Positions 9,834 to 18,233 of a stretch of 64,000 nt of DNA are shown here, piece after piece. The notes beneath the pieces are model-generated. The model saw nothing but the letters and a program-made list of their open reading frames with translations, was not told the origin of the DNA and made no database searches. The stretch covers positions 1,743,001 to 1,807,000 of the forward strand of contig NC_012778.1 in assembly GCF_000146185.1 (NCBI RefSeq). The letters run 5' to 3'. Every line of letters starts with the position of its first letter. Within the stretch, counting starts at the first letter, position 1. This stretch comes from [Eubacterium] eligens ATCC 27750 (lineage in GTDB: Bacteria > Bacillota > Clostridia > Lachnospirales > Lachnospiraceae). A program made the translations under genes and the position numbers.

Positions 9834-10517
9834 CTATCTGTGAATAATCTCTAAAAGCTCATTGCCGGTAACCGGATGGTCAAGTTCATTAAGCTTACCA
9901 TTCTTTAAAAGATACATTCTGTCAGCAAGCTTTAATTCACCTTCTTCGTGGCTTGTTATAATGACTGTACCTCCGCTTTTCGTATAAGCAGACAGATAAT
10001 TCATAATATCCTGTTTACATACAATATCTAACGAAGCTCCCGGCTCATCTAGTATAAGTACAGGTGGATTCTTAGCCAGTGCACAGCATATACTTAAACG
10101 CTTCTTCATGCCTCCTGACAGCTTATCAACACGTTTGTCAAGATATCCTGATACTCCTAACACTGCAGGAACACCGTTTAATAAGTCTGCTTCCATATTT
10201 CTTCCGGTATCACAGTACCAGAATTTAAGATTATCTCTTGCCGACAGCTTCTCCATAAGTGGATTCTCCTGCGGCACAAAACCAATATATTTCTGAAACA
10301 TCTTCGCATCTGCAAATGCATCTGTGCCATCTATCTTAAGACTTCCTCCATCTGCCTTAAGACTTCCTGCCAGTATCTCCAGAAGAGTAGATTTGCCACA
10401 GCCGTTGGCACCGACTATGGCAATATACTCTCCGCTGGCAGCATGAAACGAAGCGCCGTTAAGCACTATCGTTTTCCTGCCATATGATTTTCTAATATTT
10501 TCCACCTCTATAAACAT
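9834..10517 (-). CDS. ABC transporter ATP-binding protein
   Basis: A 227-residue nucleotide-binding subunit of an ABC-2 exporter. Walker A GANGCGKST (~36-44), Q-loop FVPQENPL, signature LSGGMKKRLS (~128-137; M replaces the usual Q, common in CcmA-type ATPases), Walker B LILDEPGASLD and switch-loop His in ITSHEEGE. First gene of a three-gene exporter operon with the two permeases that follow; it begins 15 bases after the upstream heterodimeric exporter pair. Confidence 0.93.
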   Translation of the reverse strand: MFIEVENIRKSYGRKTIVLNGASFHAASGEYIAIVGANGCGKSTLLEILAGSLKADGGSLKIDGTDAFADAKMFQKYIGFVPQENPLMEKLSARDNLKFWYCDTGRNMEADLLNGVPAVLGVSGYLDKRVDKLSGGMKKRLSICCALAKNPPVLILDEPGASLDIVCKQDIMNYLSAYTKSGGTVIITSHEEGELKLADRMYLLKNGKLNELDHPVTGNELLEIIHR

Positions 10518-10532
10518 ACATATATCTCCACA

Positions 10533-12302
10533 TTAATTCTGGGCTGCTGTATCAAACTGGCTGTAATACAGCTTGTGATAGAATCCGTTCTTAGCCAGTA
10601 ATTCTTCATGATTACCCTGCTCTATAATATGTCCGTCTTTCATAACAAGAATAACATCCGCAGACTGGATAGTTGAAAGTCTGTGGGCTACAATAAAGCT
10701 TGTTCTTCCCTCCATCAGCTTTGCAAATGCATTCTGTATCTTTATCTCTGTTCTTGTATCAATAGAAGATGTAGCCTCATCAAGAATAAGCATTGGCGGC
10801 TTTGCAAGCATAATTCTTGTTATACATAAAAGCTGCTTCTGTCCCTGTGAAAGGCTTCCACCATCCTCGCCTATAACTGTGTCGAATCCGTTAGACATTC
10901 TCTTGATGAATCCATATGAATGTGCTGCCTTGGCTGCTGCAATAATCTCTTCCTCTGTAGCATCAGGCTTACCCATTACGATATTCTCTCTTATAGTCCC
11001 TGACTTTAGCCATGTCTCCTGAAGCACCATACCAAAGCCCTGTCTTAATGATTTTCTTGTCATCTGTCTTATATCAGTTCCTGATACATCAATGCTTCCA
11101 CTGTTAACATCATAGAATCTCATAAGAAGATTAATAACTGTTGTTTTACCACAGCCTGTAGGTCCTACAATCGCAATTCTCTGTCCCTTCTTGACATGAA
11201 GATTGAAGTTCTCAATAAGCTTCTTGTCAGGTACATAGGAAAAGCACACATCATTAAGCTCAACTGTTCCGTCAACCTCATCAATAACCTTTGCGTCTTT
11301 AGCATCAGGAATCTCAGGGTCTTCTTCAATAAGTTCAAATATTCTGGCTGCACATGCAATAGCATTCTGAAGTTCAGTAACAACGCCTGATATCTCATTA
11401 AAAGGCTTAGTATACTGGTTGGCATAGCTTAAGAAGCTTGATAACTGGCCAACTGTGATACCTGCACTAACTCCGTTAATGCCATTGATAGCTGAAAATG
11501 CACCAACAATCGCAACACTCGCATATACAAGACTGTTTACGAATCTTGTTGAAGGATTAGTTATAGATGAGAAGAAGATTGCCTTTAAGGAATACTTCTG
11601 AAGTCTTTCATTAATCTCATCAAATTTTCTTACCGCCTCATCTTCATATCCGTAAGCCTTAACTACCTTCTGTCCGCCAATCATTTCATCAATAAGTGCT
11701 GTCTGCTCGCCTCTTGTCTCAGACTGAAGTTTGAACATGCTGAAGGTCTTCTTGGCAATAAAGCTTGCAACTAAAAACGAAAGTGGCGTGATAACAACAA
11801 CAGCAAGTGTAATCTTAGCATTGATTGTAATCATAAATATAAGTGTTCCAAGTATAGTCATGACACCTGTAAAAAACTGTGTGAATCCCATAAGCAGACC
11901 ATCTGCAAACTGGTCAACATCAGCTATTACACGGCTCACAATCTCACCATATGAATGTCCGTCAATGTACTTGAGTGGAAGCACCTGAATTTTTTCTATA
12001 GCCTCATTTCTTATATCTCTTGTTACTTCATATGTGATTCTGTTGTTACATATGTTCATAAGCCACTGTGAAAGTGCTGTAATTCCAACAAATATACCGA
12101 TTCTTATAAGTATATTCACAATCTTTGCAAAATCCACATTATCCACACCGATAATGCAGTCAATTCCACGACCTACAAGAATTGGTACATAAAGTGTAGT
12201 TGCAACAGTTACTGCTGCCATAATAAGCGATAATATTATAAAAAAGCTGTGCTTCTTAATTCTTTTAAGGAGTTTTACAAATGTTGATTTATTCTTCTTC
12301 AT
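10533..12302 (-). CDS. ABC exporter half-transporter, catalytically complete subunit
   Basis: A 589-residue type IV ABC half-transporter with six N-terminal TM segments and a C-terminal ATPase domain. Walker A GPTGCGKTT; Walker B LILDEATSSID with the catalytic Glu; switch motif IVAHR with His. Its own signature is altered (LSQGQKQ). Together with the upstream 580-residue subunit this fits a heterodimeric exporter of the BmrCD/LmrCD/TM287-288 kind: this chain supplies the competent Walker motifs and the partner supplies a canonical LSGGQ. The start overlaps the partner's stop (TAATG). Multidrug or lipid-like substrates are likely; the actual substrate is unknown. Confidence 0.92.
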   Translation of the reverse strand: MKKNKSTFVKLLKRIKKHSFFIILSLIMAAVTVATTLYVPILVGRGIDCIIGVDNVDFAKIVNILIRIGIFVGITALSQWLMNICNNRITYEVTRDIRNEAIEKIQVLPLKYIDGHSYGEIVSRVIADVDQFADGLLMGFTQFFTGVMTILGTLIFMITINAKITLAVVVITPLSFLVASFIAKKTFSMFKLQSETRGEQTALIDEMIGGQKVVKAYGYEDEAVRKFDEINERLQKYSLKAIFFSSITNPSTRFVNSLVYASVAIVGAFSAINGINGVSAGITVGQLSSFLSYANQYTKPFNEISGVVTELQNAIACAARIFELIEEDPEIPDAKDAKVIDEVDGTVELNDVCFSYVPDKKLIENFNLHVKKGQRIAIVGPTGCGKTTVINLLMRFYDVNSGSIDVSGTDIRQMTRKSLRQGFGMVLQETWLKSGTIRENIVMGKPDATEEEIIAAAKAAHSYGFIKRMSNGFDTVIGEDGGSLSQGQKQLLCITRIMLAKPPMLILDEATSSIDTRTEIKIQNAFAKLMEGRTSFIVAHRLSTIQSADVILVMKDGHIIEQGNHEELLAKNGFYHKLYYSQFDTAAQN

Positions 12303-14044
12303 TATGCTACACCCCCTTCTGAATCTGCTTTCTTAAACTGTGATTCATATATTTCTTTATAAACCTCACAATTTGCAAGAAGCTCGTCATGTGTTCCCAT
12401 TCCTGCAACCTGTCCGTCATCTAATACGATAATGAGATCAGCATACATAAGTGATGCCGCTCTCTGTGAAACTATGAACACAGTAGGAGAATTGTTCATT
12501 CCCCTTATAGCTTTTCGAAGTGCTGCATCAGTTGCAAAATCAAGAGCTGATGCACTGTCATCAAGAATAAGCACATCCGGCTTTCTTACGATTGCTCTTG
12601 CAATAGTAAGTCTCTGTCTCTGGCCACCTGAAAGGTTCTTACCTCCCTGCTCTATAACATAATCCAGACGTCCCTGCTTAGAATCTACGAATTCCTTAGA
12701 CTGTGAAATCTCAAGTGCTTCATCTATCTGCTCATCAGTAGCACCCTTCTTTCCCATCCACATATTCTCTCTTATAGTACCTTTAAAAAGTACTGCTTTC
12801 TGCATAACGATACCGACCTTATTTCTTAAAGTCTCAATATCATAATCTTTAACATTTACACCATCAACAAGTACTTCGCCCTGTGTAGCATCGTACAGTC
12901 TCGGAATAAGATTAACAAGACTTGATTTACCTGAACCAGTACCACCGATAACACCGATTGTCTGGCCTTTCATAGCCTTGAAATTAATTCCTTCAACTGA
13001 AGGTGCACCTGAACCGCTGTATGTAAGTGAAACATTCTTAAATTCAACACATGGCTGTTCTTCCCTGGCTGCAGCTTCCTTAACGCTGCCATCTGCCATT
13101 CCAGATGTCACTTCGAATACAGACTCAATTCTTCCTGCACATGCAAGTGCCTTAGTTATTGTAATGATAAGATTGGCAAGCTTGATAAGTTCAACTAATA
13201 TCTGTGACATATAATTGTAAAGTGCAACGACCTGTCCCTGTGTAAGTGCACCGGCGTTAACTCTTACTCCGCCAATCCATATAAGTGCAATTATTGATAC
13301 ATTTACAACAACATAAGTAAGCGGATTCATAAGTCCTGATATCTTACCAACGAATTTCTGCAACCTGTTAAGGCTTTCGTTATCGTTTTTGAAACGCTTA
13401 ACCTCATCCTGTTCCTTATTGAATGCTCTGATAACTCTCACACCGGTAAGGTTCTCTCTTGTTATTCCAAGAATCTTATCAAGTCCTGACTGTACATTTT
13501 TGTACATAGGTCTTGTTGCAAGCATGATACCGAATACGATAAGTGCAAGTACCGGGATTGCCGCAACAAATACAAGTGCTGCCTTCACATCAATAGTAAA
13601 TGCCATAATCATCGCACCAAATACAATAAATGGTGAACGAAGGAACAGTCGCAGTACCATGTTGATACCATTCTGTACCTGATTAATATCACTTGTCATT
13701 CTTGTTACAAGTGTCGATGTACCAAGTGTATCCATCTCTGTGAATGAGAATGTCTGGATATGTGCAAATAAACTGTGTCTCATTCCTGTTGCTGCACCAA
13801 CTGCAGCCTTGGCACTGAAATACTGTGCTGTGATGGCACATACAAGTCCTATGATTGCAAGAAGTATAAGCATAAAACACATCTGCATAATGTATCCCTT
13901 GTCTGCATTAACAATACCCTTATCGATAACTGATGATACTACCAGCGGCACAAACAGCTCAAATATCGCCTCAAGCATCTTAAAAAGCGGTGCCAGAACA
14001 CATTCCTTTTTGTAATCCTTAAGGAATCTCATAATCATTTTCAT
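12302..14044 (-). CDS. ABC exporter half-transporter, degenerate-site subunit
   Basis: A 580-residue partner of the preceding subunit, with six TM segments and one ATPase domain. Walker A GGTGSGKSS is intact and the signature is canonical (LSGGQRQ). The Walker B motif reads LILDDSASALD, with Asp replacing the catalytic Glu, and the switch motif reads IVSQR, with Gln replacing His. These two substitutions are those expected in the degenerate-site chain of a heterodimeric exporter. GGAGG precedes the ATG. First gene of the exporter pair, 16 bases after the methylase-like gene. Confidence 0.92.
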   Translation of the reverse strand: MKMIMRFLKDYKKECVLAPLFKMLEAIFELFVPLVVSSVIDKGIVNADKGYIMQMCFMLILLAIIGLVCAITAQYFSAKAAVGAATGMRHSLFAHIQTFSFTEMDTLGTSTLVTRMTSDINQVQNGINMVLRLFLRSPFIVFGAMIMAFTIDVKAALVFVAAIPVLALIVFGIMLATRPMYKNVQSGLDKILGITRENLTGVRVIRAFNKEQDEVKRFKNDNESLNRLQKFVGKISGLMNPLTYVVVNVSIIALIWIGGVRVNAGALTQGQVVALYNYMSQILVELIKLANLIITITKALACAGRIESVFEVTSGMADGSVKEAAAREEQPCVEFKNVSLTYSGSGAPSVEGINFKAMKGQTIGVIGGTGSGKSSLVNLIPRLYDATQGEVLVDGVNVKDYDIETLRNKVGIVMQKAVLFKGTIRENMWMGKKGATDEQIDEALEISQSKEFVDSKQGRLDYVIEQGGKNLSGGQRQRLTIARAIVRKPDVLILDDSASALDFATDAALRKAIRGMNNSPTVFIVSQRAASLMYADLIIVLDDGQVAGMGTHDELLANCEVYKEIYESQFKKADSEGGVA

Positions 14045-14060
14045 AAGAAAACTTCCTCCA

Positions 14061-15233
14061 TTAATTCAGTGACACTAAAGCGTCCATAAGAAACTTATAT
14101 GAATAACATCTCTTCATGCCAAAGTACTCTCTATAAACTTCATAATTGTAATATGAATGTTCGAACTGTCTTGAATACAAATGTGCTATATCAACGCGCA
14201 TTGTAAAATCAGGCGTACATCCGGACGCCTCATTAGCTGCTGCCATAATGTCCACTGCAAGTATGCCTATAACCGCATTCTTTGCTTTAAGCAGGATATC
14301 GTAATCATTCACTGCGTCAAGCATGTATCTATACACATAGTACATTGCAAGCTGCTCATATTCATGTGCAAATACTTCACTTCCCGCATGGTAAGTTTTC
14401 ATTACCGCTGCAAGCCCAGAATCATCCGTCAGCCCGTCTAAGAACTGTCTTACTCTTGCCACATGAATATTCCAGTCAGGATTGATTACCTCCATTCCTT
14501 TAAAGTCATCAAAGAAATGCCTCAATCCCTTTATCAGCCTTTTGCCATGCAGCTTCTCATCCCGGCTTTTTAGTCTGTCAAGCAGCTCCTCTCTGTAATC
14601 AGGTCCACAGAACCTTTTTGCAACACCAGCTATAAGCTCGTCCCTTTCATCATCAAGATGCTTCTGGATACGCTTTGCATAATCAAGGTAGAGCATCAGT
14701 CTCTCAAATATACTTATATCCCTGTCTGATATTATTCCAAAAGCCACTATTCTTGCCTGCCGAAGCTGCATATATGTATATGCGTCTATATCATTAGGCT
14801 CAGGCGTAAGGCTGTTATCCTCAGCCGAATCAAATTTAAGTTCATCTTTATAAGAAAACATCAGCTCACCAGCCGTCTTACACGAGGGGGCTATGCCAAT
14901 TTCTCTTATATTGCCATAATCGTTAATAAATCTTGGAAACTCTGCACATGTTTCACACAGCTTATCCTCTCCAAGTTCTATATATAAATCGCACAGATTA
15001 TCATCATTAAGAAAAGGACATCGTCCTCCTTCTTTCAGTGTAAATGTACATTCTCCGTCCTGTGATGGTACCATTACACTCTTCAGGCGCTTTCCAAAAG
15101 CACCTTTAACTGTTTTATAATATTTGTAAGAATTCTTATCAACATCGACATCCCACCCGGCACAGCATGTATCTGTACAGGCTCCTGCAATGCATCTAAA
15201 ATCCTTATAATAATGTGGTGTCATTACTTTCAT
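14061..15233 (-). CDS. FliB-like flagellin lysine N-methylase family protein
   Basis: A 390-residue protein resembling the FliB family, which methylates lysines of flagellin. The N-terminal part has a dense Cys pattern (CIAGACTDTCCAGWD, then CPFLNDDNLCDLY and CETCAEFPR), consistent with the Fe-S or metal cluster of the family; the C-terminal half is helical. No flagellar genes are in the window, so the flagellin substrate is inferred from the family alone. It ends 16 bases before the heterodimeric exporter and may be cotranscribed with it. Confidence 0.8.
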   Translation of the reverse strand: MKVMTPHYYKDFRCIAGACTDTCCAGWDVDVDKNSYKYYKTVKGAFGKRLKSVMVPSQDGECTFTLKEGGRCPFLNDDNLCDLYIELGEDKLCETCAEFPRFINDYGNIREIGIAPSCKTAGELMFSYKDELKFDSAEDNSLTPEPNDIDAYTYMQLRQARIVAFGIISDRDISIFERLMLYLDYAKRIQKHLDDERDELIAGVAKRFCGPDYREELLDRLKSRDEKLHGKRLIKGLRHFFDDFKGMEVINPDWNIHVARVRQFLDGLTDDSGLAAVMKTYHAGSEVFAHEYEQLAMYYVYRYMLDAVNDYDILLKAKNAVIGILAVDIMAAANEASGCTPDFTMRVDIAHLYSRQFEHSYYNYEVYREYFGMKRCYSYKFLMDALVSLN

Positions 15234-15292
15234 TTTATTATCTCCCGCATATAAACCGGTATATTAAGTGCATCTGTTAACTACGCAAAAAT

Positions 15293-15323
15293 TGTCTGCC
15301 ACACCTTATTAGTGCAGCAGACA
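15293..15323 (-). terminator. terminator of the 177-aa membrane protein gene
   Basis: Stem TGTCTGC (15293-15299) with GCAGACA (15317-15323), extended by inner pairing, followed on the minus strand by AATTTTT. It lies directly downstream of the gene at 15327. Confidence 0.8.
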
Positions 15324-15326
15324 CAT

Positions 15327-15860
15327 TTACATGTACATATTATTATAATTACTGTTCTTTTTCTTGTCTACAATATACTTATACACTGTGACACACGCAA
15401 GAATAATCATAAGCCCCTCAGCTGCCATGTATGTATAGAACAGATATGGCTGTCTTAACGCTGACACAAGAAGCGGTGAGCTGACTGCAAAATCATACAT
15501 TCCCGTATCACCTATATATTTAGACATAACAACCGTACTCATGATTGTTATATTAGGAAAAGACATATTACCAAGCACAAGTGCCACAATCAGCACCGTA
15601 TTGCGTATCAGAAAAAATGTCCTGCTCACCTTAGCTTTACTAAGACAGCTCATAACAATGCCTCCAATTATACATACAAGAAATAAAAGAAACATCATAT
15701 ACATCTCAGAAGCTGCAAATGCAGACACTTCTGTTGTCGCAGTCTCATATCCTGTAAGCAGTGCAAAGAACCCAAATATAGAGCGGCCACCCATAATACA
15801 TGCCGCTAGAACAAATAATAATAGTAATAAATTCCTTCTGTTTAACTTCCTGTTATCCAT
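15327..15860 (-). CDS. hypothetical four-TM membrane protein
   Basis: A 177-residue integral membrane protein with about four hydrophobic segments (~10-28, ~46-68, ~77-96, ~137-160) and a Lys/Asn-rich C-terminal tail. I do not recognise the family. The start at 15860 (MDNRKLNRRN) was chosen over an upstream in-frame ATG because GGAGG lies directly before it and the extension would run towards the neighbouring gene. Followed by its own terminator. Confidence 0.65.
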   Translation of the reverse strand: MDNRKLNRRNLLLLLFVLAACIMGGRSIFGFFALLTGYETATTEVSAFAASEMYMMFLLFLVCIIGGIVMSCLSKAKVSRTFFLIRNTVLIVALVLGNMSFPNITIMSTVVMSKYIGDTGMYDFAVSSPLLVSALRQPYLFYTYMAAEGLMIILACVTVYKYIVDKKKNSNYNNMYM

Positions 15861-15912
15861 AATTCCTCCATTTGTATTATTATCGCAATTATGGAGACAG
15901 ATTTCAAGTAAT

Positions 15913-16629
15913 TTATATAAACTTACTGCGCCACTTAATTGCCTCGTCACGATACGCAATTGCTGTCTCCATAAGTTCATTATACTGTGCCTTTACACTT
16001 TCTATTGTTGCCTCAAGCTGGCTTATTGTCTGTATTGCCTGTCTGTTTTCCTGCATATATGTATTAAGCTGGTTTTCGTACTCTGATATTTTCTGTTCAT
16101 TCTGCATCAGCATGTCTGTATCCTGACATTTAATGAATTTTCCATCTGATGTTATTTCATAGAAACTGTCTACATACAAAAATGCTTTTCCCTGCATTCC
16201 AAACACTTCATACATATCAACATTTTCACAATCAACAGGAATATTAAGACTGTCACCTTCTTCCAGTGGGTAGACAGCTCGCAGCGACAGTCTGTCCGTA
16301 AGCGGGTTTGTCACCATATAAAAAAGCATTAACCTGTCTTTATTTACTACAAGCTGTGGACAGTGCATATCTGGGTTCTCGCTGCTTTTCACACGAAAAA
16401 GTGCTTCGTTGTTCATCACATTTTTAACAAGAATATCTCCGTTCTGGTTCTGATATGCATAATATATTGTGTCTCCAAGCACTACATCTGAAAGTCCGTC
16501 CAGAAAGTCTGACACAAGCATTATCGGGCGTTCTATACCGTCTATGTACGCCGTTCTCAAAAATATATATCGTGATATGCTATAGATTATAAGCCGTCTG
16601 TCGCTGCCTGCTGTGTATACATTTGCCAT
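15913..16629 (-). CDS. uncharacterised protein with C-terminal coiled coil
   Basis: A 238-residue soluble protein, not recognised. Residues 1-170 are beta-rich with repeated blade-like segments (RLIIYSISRYIFLRTAYIDG, DTIYYAYQNQNGDILVKN, RLMLFYMVTNPLTDRLSLRA), suggesting a partial beta-propeller or beta-sandwich. Residues ~175-235 form a clear Gln/Glu-rich coiled coil. There is no signal peptide. It is divergent from the Cys-rich gene at 16721 with only ~90 bases between starts, so the two may share a control region. A role in a spore or cell-surface layer is possible but unsupported beyond this pairing. Confidence 0.65.
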   Translation of the reverse strand: MANVYTAGSDRRLIIYSISRYIFLRTAYIDGIERPIMLVSDFLDGLSDVVLGDTIYYAYQNQNGDILVKNVMNNEALFRVKSSENPDMHCPQLVVNKDRLMLFYMVTNPLTDRLSLRAVYPLEEGDSLNIPVDCENVDMYEVFGMQGKAFLYVDSFYEITSDGKFIKCQDTDMLMQNEQKISEYENQLNTYMQENRQAIQTISQLEATIESVKAQYNELMETAIAYRDEAIKWRSKFI

Positions 16630-16720
16630 AAAAGGACACTCCCGTTTTTATACTATTATATGGTCACGCGAATGTAGATAGAACATATAATGTAGTAAAG
16701 AAACGAAGAAGGAAAAGATA

Positions 16721-17722
16721 ATGGCTAAATGTAAATGCAGCAAATGTGGTTCTACCCGCATTGTAAGCAATATTGTGCAGAACATGCCTAATGGCTGCTT
16801 TGATGTATGCACGAACCCGATATGCGGTTCCCCCGATGAACTCAGTATTCTTGCCCCTCTTATCTATGATGAGATAGGTATTAATCTGTGTACCACATTC
16901 GCTGTCGGCACAGATATTTCAACGACTTATCCAACAGCTACCAACGCATCAGTCAGTGTTATAGATATAGCCTACACTTATGGTGATGAAAATGTTGAAA
17001 TCACCCAGATAGCCGGAAGACCTAACTGCTACTCTGTGAAACTTGCCAACCTTACTGTAACATTTGCAGTAACGCTTTATGATGAGTCATGCAGAGCATT
17101 AGCAACTCTTACCCCAACGGCAGTCTACCTTCCTAACTCAACTACTGCTGCAACTTATGATGAAGATACCAATCCGACATCTGTCACCCTTGAAATATTC
17201 GCTCCTTACGGAGTTTCCTACAACTCGAATAACGCAACTCCACCTGTTTATACGCCTGCACTTAACAGTATAGGTTTCTTGTCATCTGCCAATGTTGTAA
17301 CCCAGGGACTCAACCTTTATGCAATACCTAAGCTTTTAGGTCTTGATACTACAGATGACGAGGTTACTGTAGGTCTCACTCTCATCTTACAGAGCCTTTA
17401 CTTCTGTGGATACCGCGTAACAAGTGCCGGCAGAATCTCAACGCCTAAGGGAAGCATTGTTTCCGGTGAAGAATCTGACTGCATCAAGTTTGTTTGCGGA
17501 AACCTCTTAGACAGAGCCATCAAGCCTCTCGATTTAAGTCCACCTTCATGCGAAGGTAACTTAAAGAAAGACTGCAAGAAGCCTTGCATGAATGACTGCA
17601 CCGACACTCTTAATACTAACAGCACAGCCTGCCAGAGTGCATGTAATAATGGCAATAGCAGCCAGACTTCCTCTGGTGCATGCACCGGACCTTGCAATGG
17701 CATATACAGCAAGACTAACTGA
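16721..17722 (+). CDS. Cys-rich uncharacterised protein, possible spore or surface structural protein
   Basis: 333 residues, not recognised. Two Cys-rich ends enclose a beta-rich core. The N-terminus has MAKCKCSKCGS followed by C26, C30 and C35, like a small metal- or disulfide-knot. The C-terminal ~55 residues contain about ten Cys in C-x3-C and C-x2-C spacing, with Asn/Ser/Thr-rich spacers. The middle (45-275) is Thr/Val/Ala-rich with strand-like periodicity. There is no signal peptide or TM segment, which speaks against ordinary secretion and would fit assembly on a spore from the mother cell; that is inference. GAAGGA precedes the ATG. Confidence 0.65.
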   Translation: MAKCKCSKCGSTRIVSNIVQNMPNGCFDVCTNPICGSPDELSILAPLIYDEIGINLCTTFAVGTDISTTYPTATNASVSVIDIAYTYGDENVEITQIAGRPNCYSVKLANLTVTFAVTLYDESCRALATLTPTAVYLPNSTTAATYDEDTNPTSVTLEIFAPYGVSYNSNNATPPVYTPALNSIGFLSSANVVTQGLNLYAIPKLLGLDTTDDEVTVGLTLILQSLYFCGYRVTSAGRISTPKGSIVSGEESDCIKFVCGNLLDRAIKPLDLSPPSCEGNLKKDCKKPCMNDCTDTLNTNSTACQSACNNGNSSQTSSGACTGPCNGIYSKTN

Positions 17723-17735
17723 TAACTTCTATCTG

Positions 17736-17768
17736 TGGGAACAGACGCCTGCTTGTCATCTGTTCCCA
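17736..17768 (+). terminator. terminator-like hairpin after the Cys-rich gene
   Basis: Ten-bp perfect stem TGGGAACAGA / TCTGTTCCCA with a 13-base loop, 13 bases after the stop codon. The downstream T-run is weak (ATTTTC), so termination efficiency is uncertain. Confidence 0.6.
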
Positions 17769-17784
17769 TGTACATATTTTCTTC

Positions 17785-18014
17785 CTTTGGACTTCTGCGC
17801 GCCTTTCCTCCGCTTCAACGTCCAATCCACCGCTCTTTCTTGCTCCTTTTGGACTTCCTCCGTGTATTCCTCTGCTTCAATGTCCAATCCACCACTCTTT
17901 TCCGTTCCTTTTGGACTTCCTCCGTGCATTCCTCTGCTTCAACGTCCAATCCACCACTCAATTTCTTCCCTTTTGGACTTTTGCTTGCCTTTCCACTACT
18001 TCAACATCCAATTC
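17785..18014. repeat. 62-bp tandem repeat, four imperfect copies
   Basis: TTGGAC occurs at 17787, 17849, 17911 and 17973, exactly 62 bases apart. Its reverse complement GTCCAA occurs at 17820, 17882 and 17944, with ATCCAA at 18006, also exactly 62 apart. Copies 2 and 3 are nearly identical; 1 and 4 are diverged. The plus strand is strongly pyrimidine-rich. Because 62 is not a multiple of three, the open frames across it are not evidence of a protein repeat. The rest of the 17723-18233 gap holds a hairpin on each side and no gene. Confidence 0.9.
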
Positions 18015-18105
18015 CAATCTATACGCTCACATTTTCTTCCATCGCAAATATTTTAATTGCTAATTTCCCTACTATGTGTGTATAATTAATGAAATATATT
18101 ATATT

Positions 18106-18214
18106 GAACTGTTGTATACACAGTCGCAAAGTGAATATATTTAGCTGTGGATGCTCTCTGGAGCAGCCACAGCTAAATATATTCGCTTTGCAGCGTCCGT
18201 ATACACCACAGTTC
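18106..18214. repeat. 109-bp imperfect palindrome in the leader of the amino-acid transporter
   Basis: Arms of about 52 bases with a 4-base loop (TCTG at 18156-18159). The inner part pairs over about 20 bases (GAATATATTTAGCTGTGG with its complement), the outer part through GTATAC and GAACTGT. The structure ends 19 bases before the ATG of the fusion gene, just ahead of its AAGGAG site, so it lies in the mRNA leader if transcription starts upstream. Confidence 0.85.
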
Positions 18215-18233
18215 GCATGGAAAGGAGTTACTA

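Noticed and set aside
15860..15980. A longer N-terminus for the 177-residue membrane protein
   Set aside because: The extension has no ribosome binding site and runs towards the 3' end of the next gene, whereas a good GGAGG sits before the internal ATG.
17592..18085. Overlapping open frames through the 62-bp repeat encoding repeated Phe/Leu/Ser peptides
   Set aside because: The repeat period is not a multiple of three, so the peptide repeat changes frame at each copy. No ribosome binding site and no continuity in one frame.
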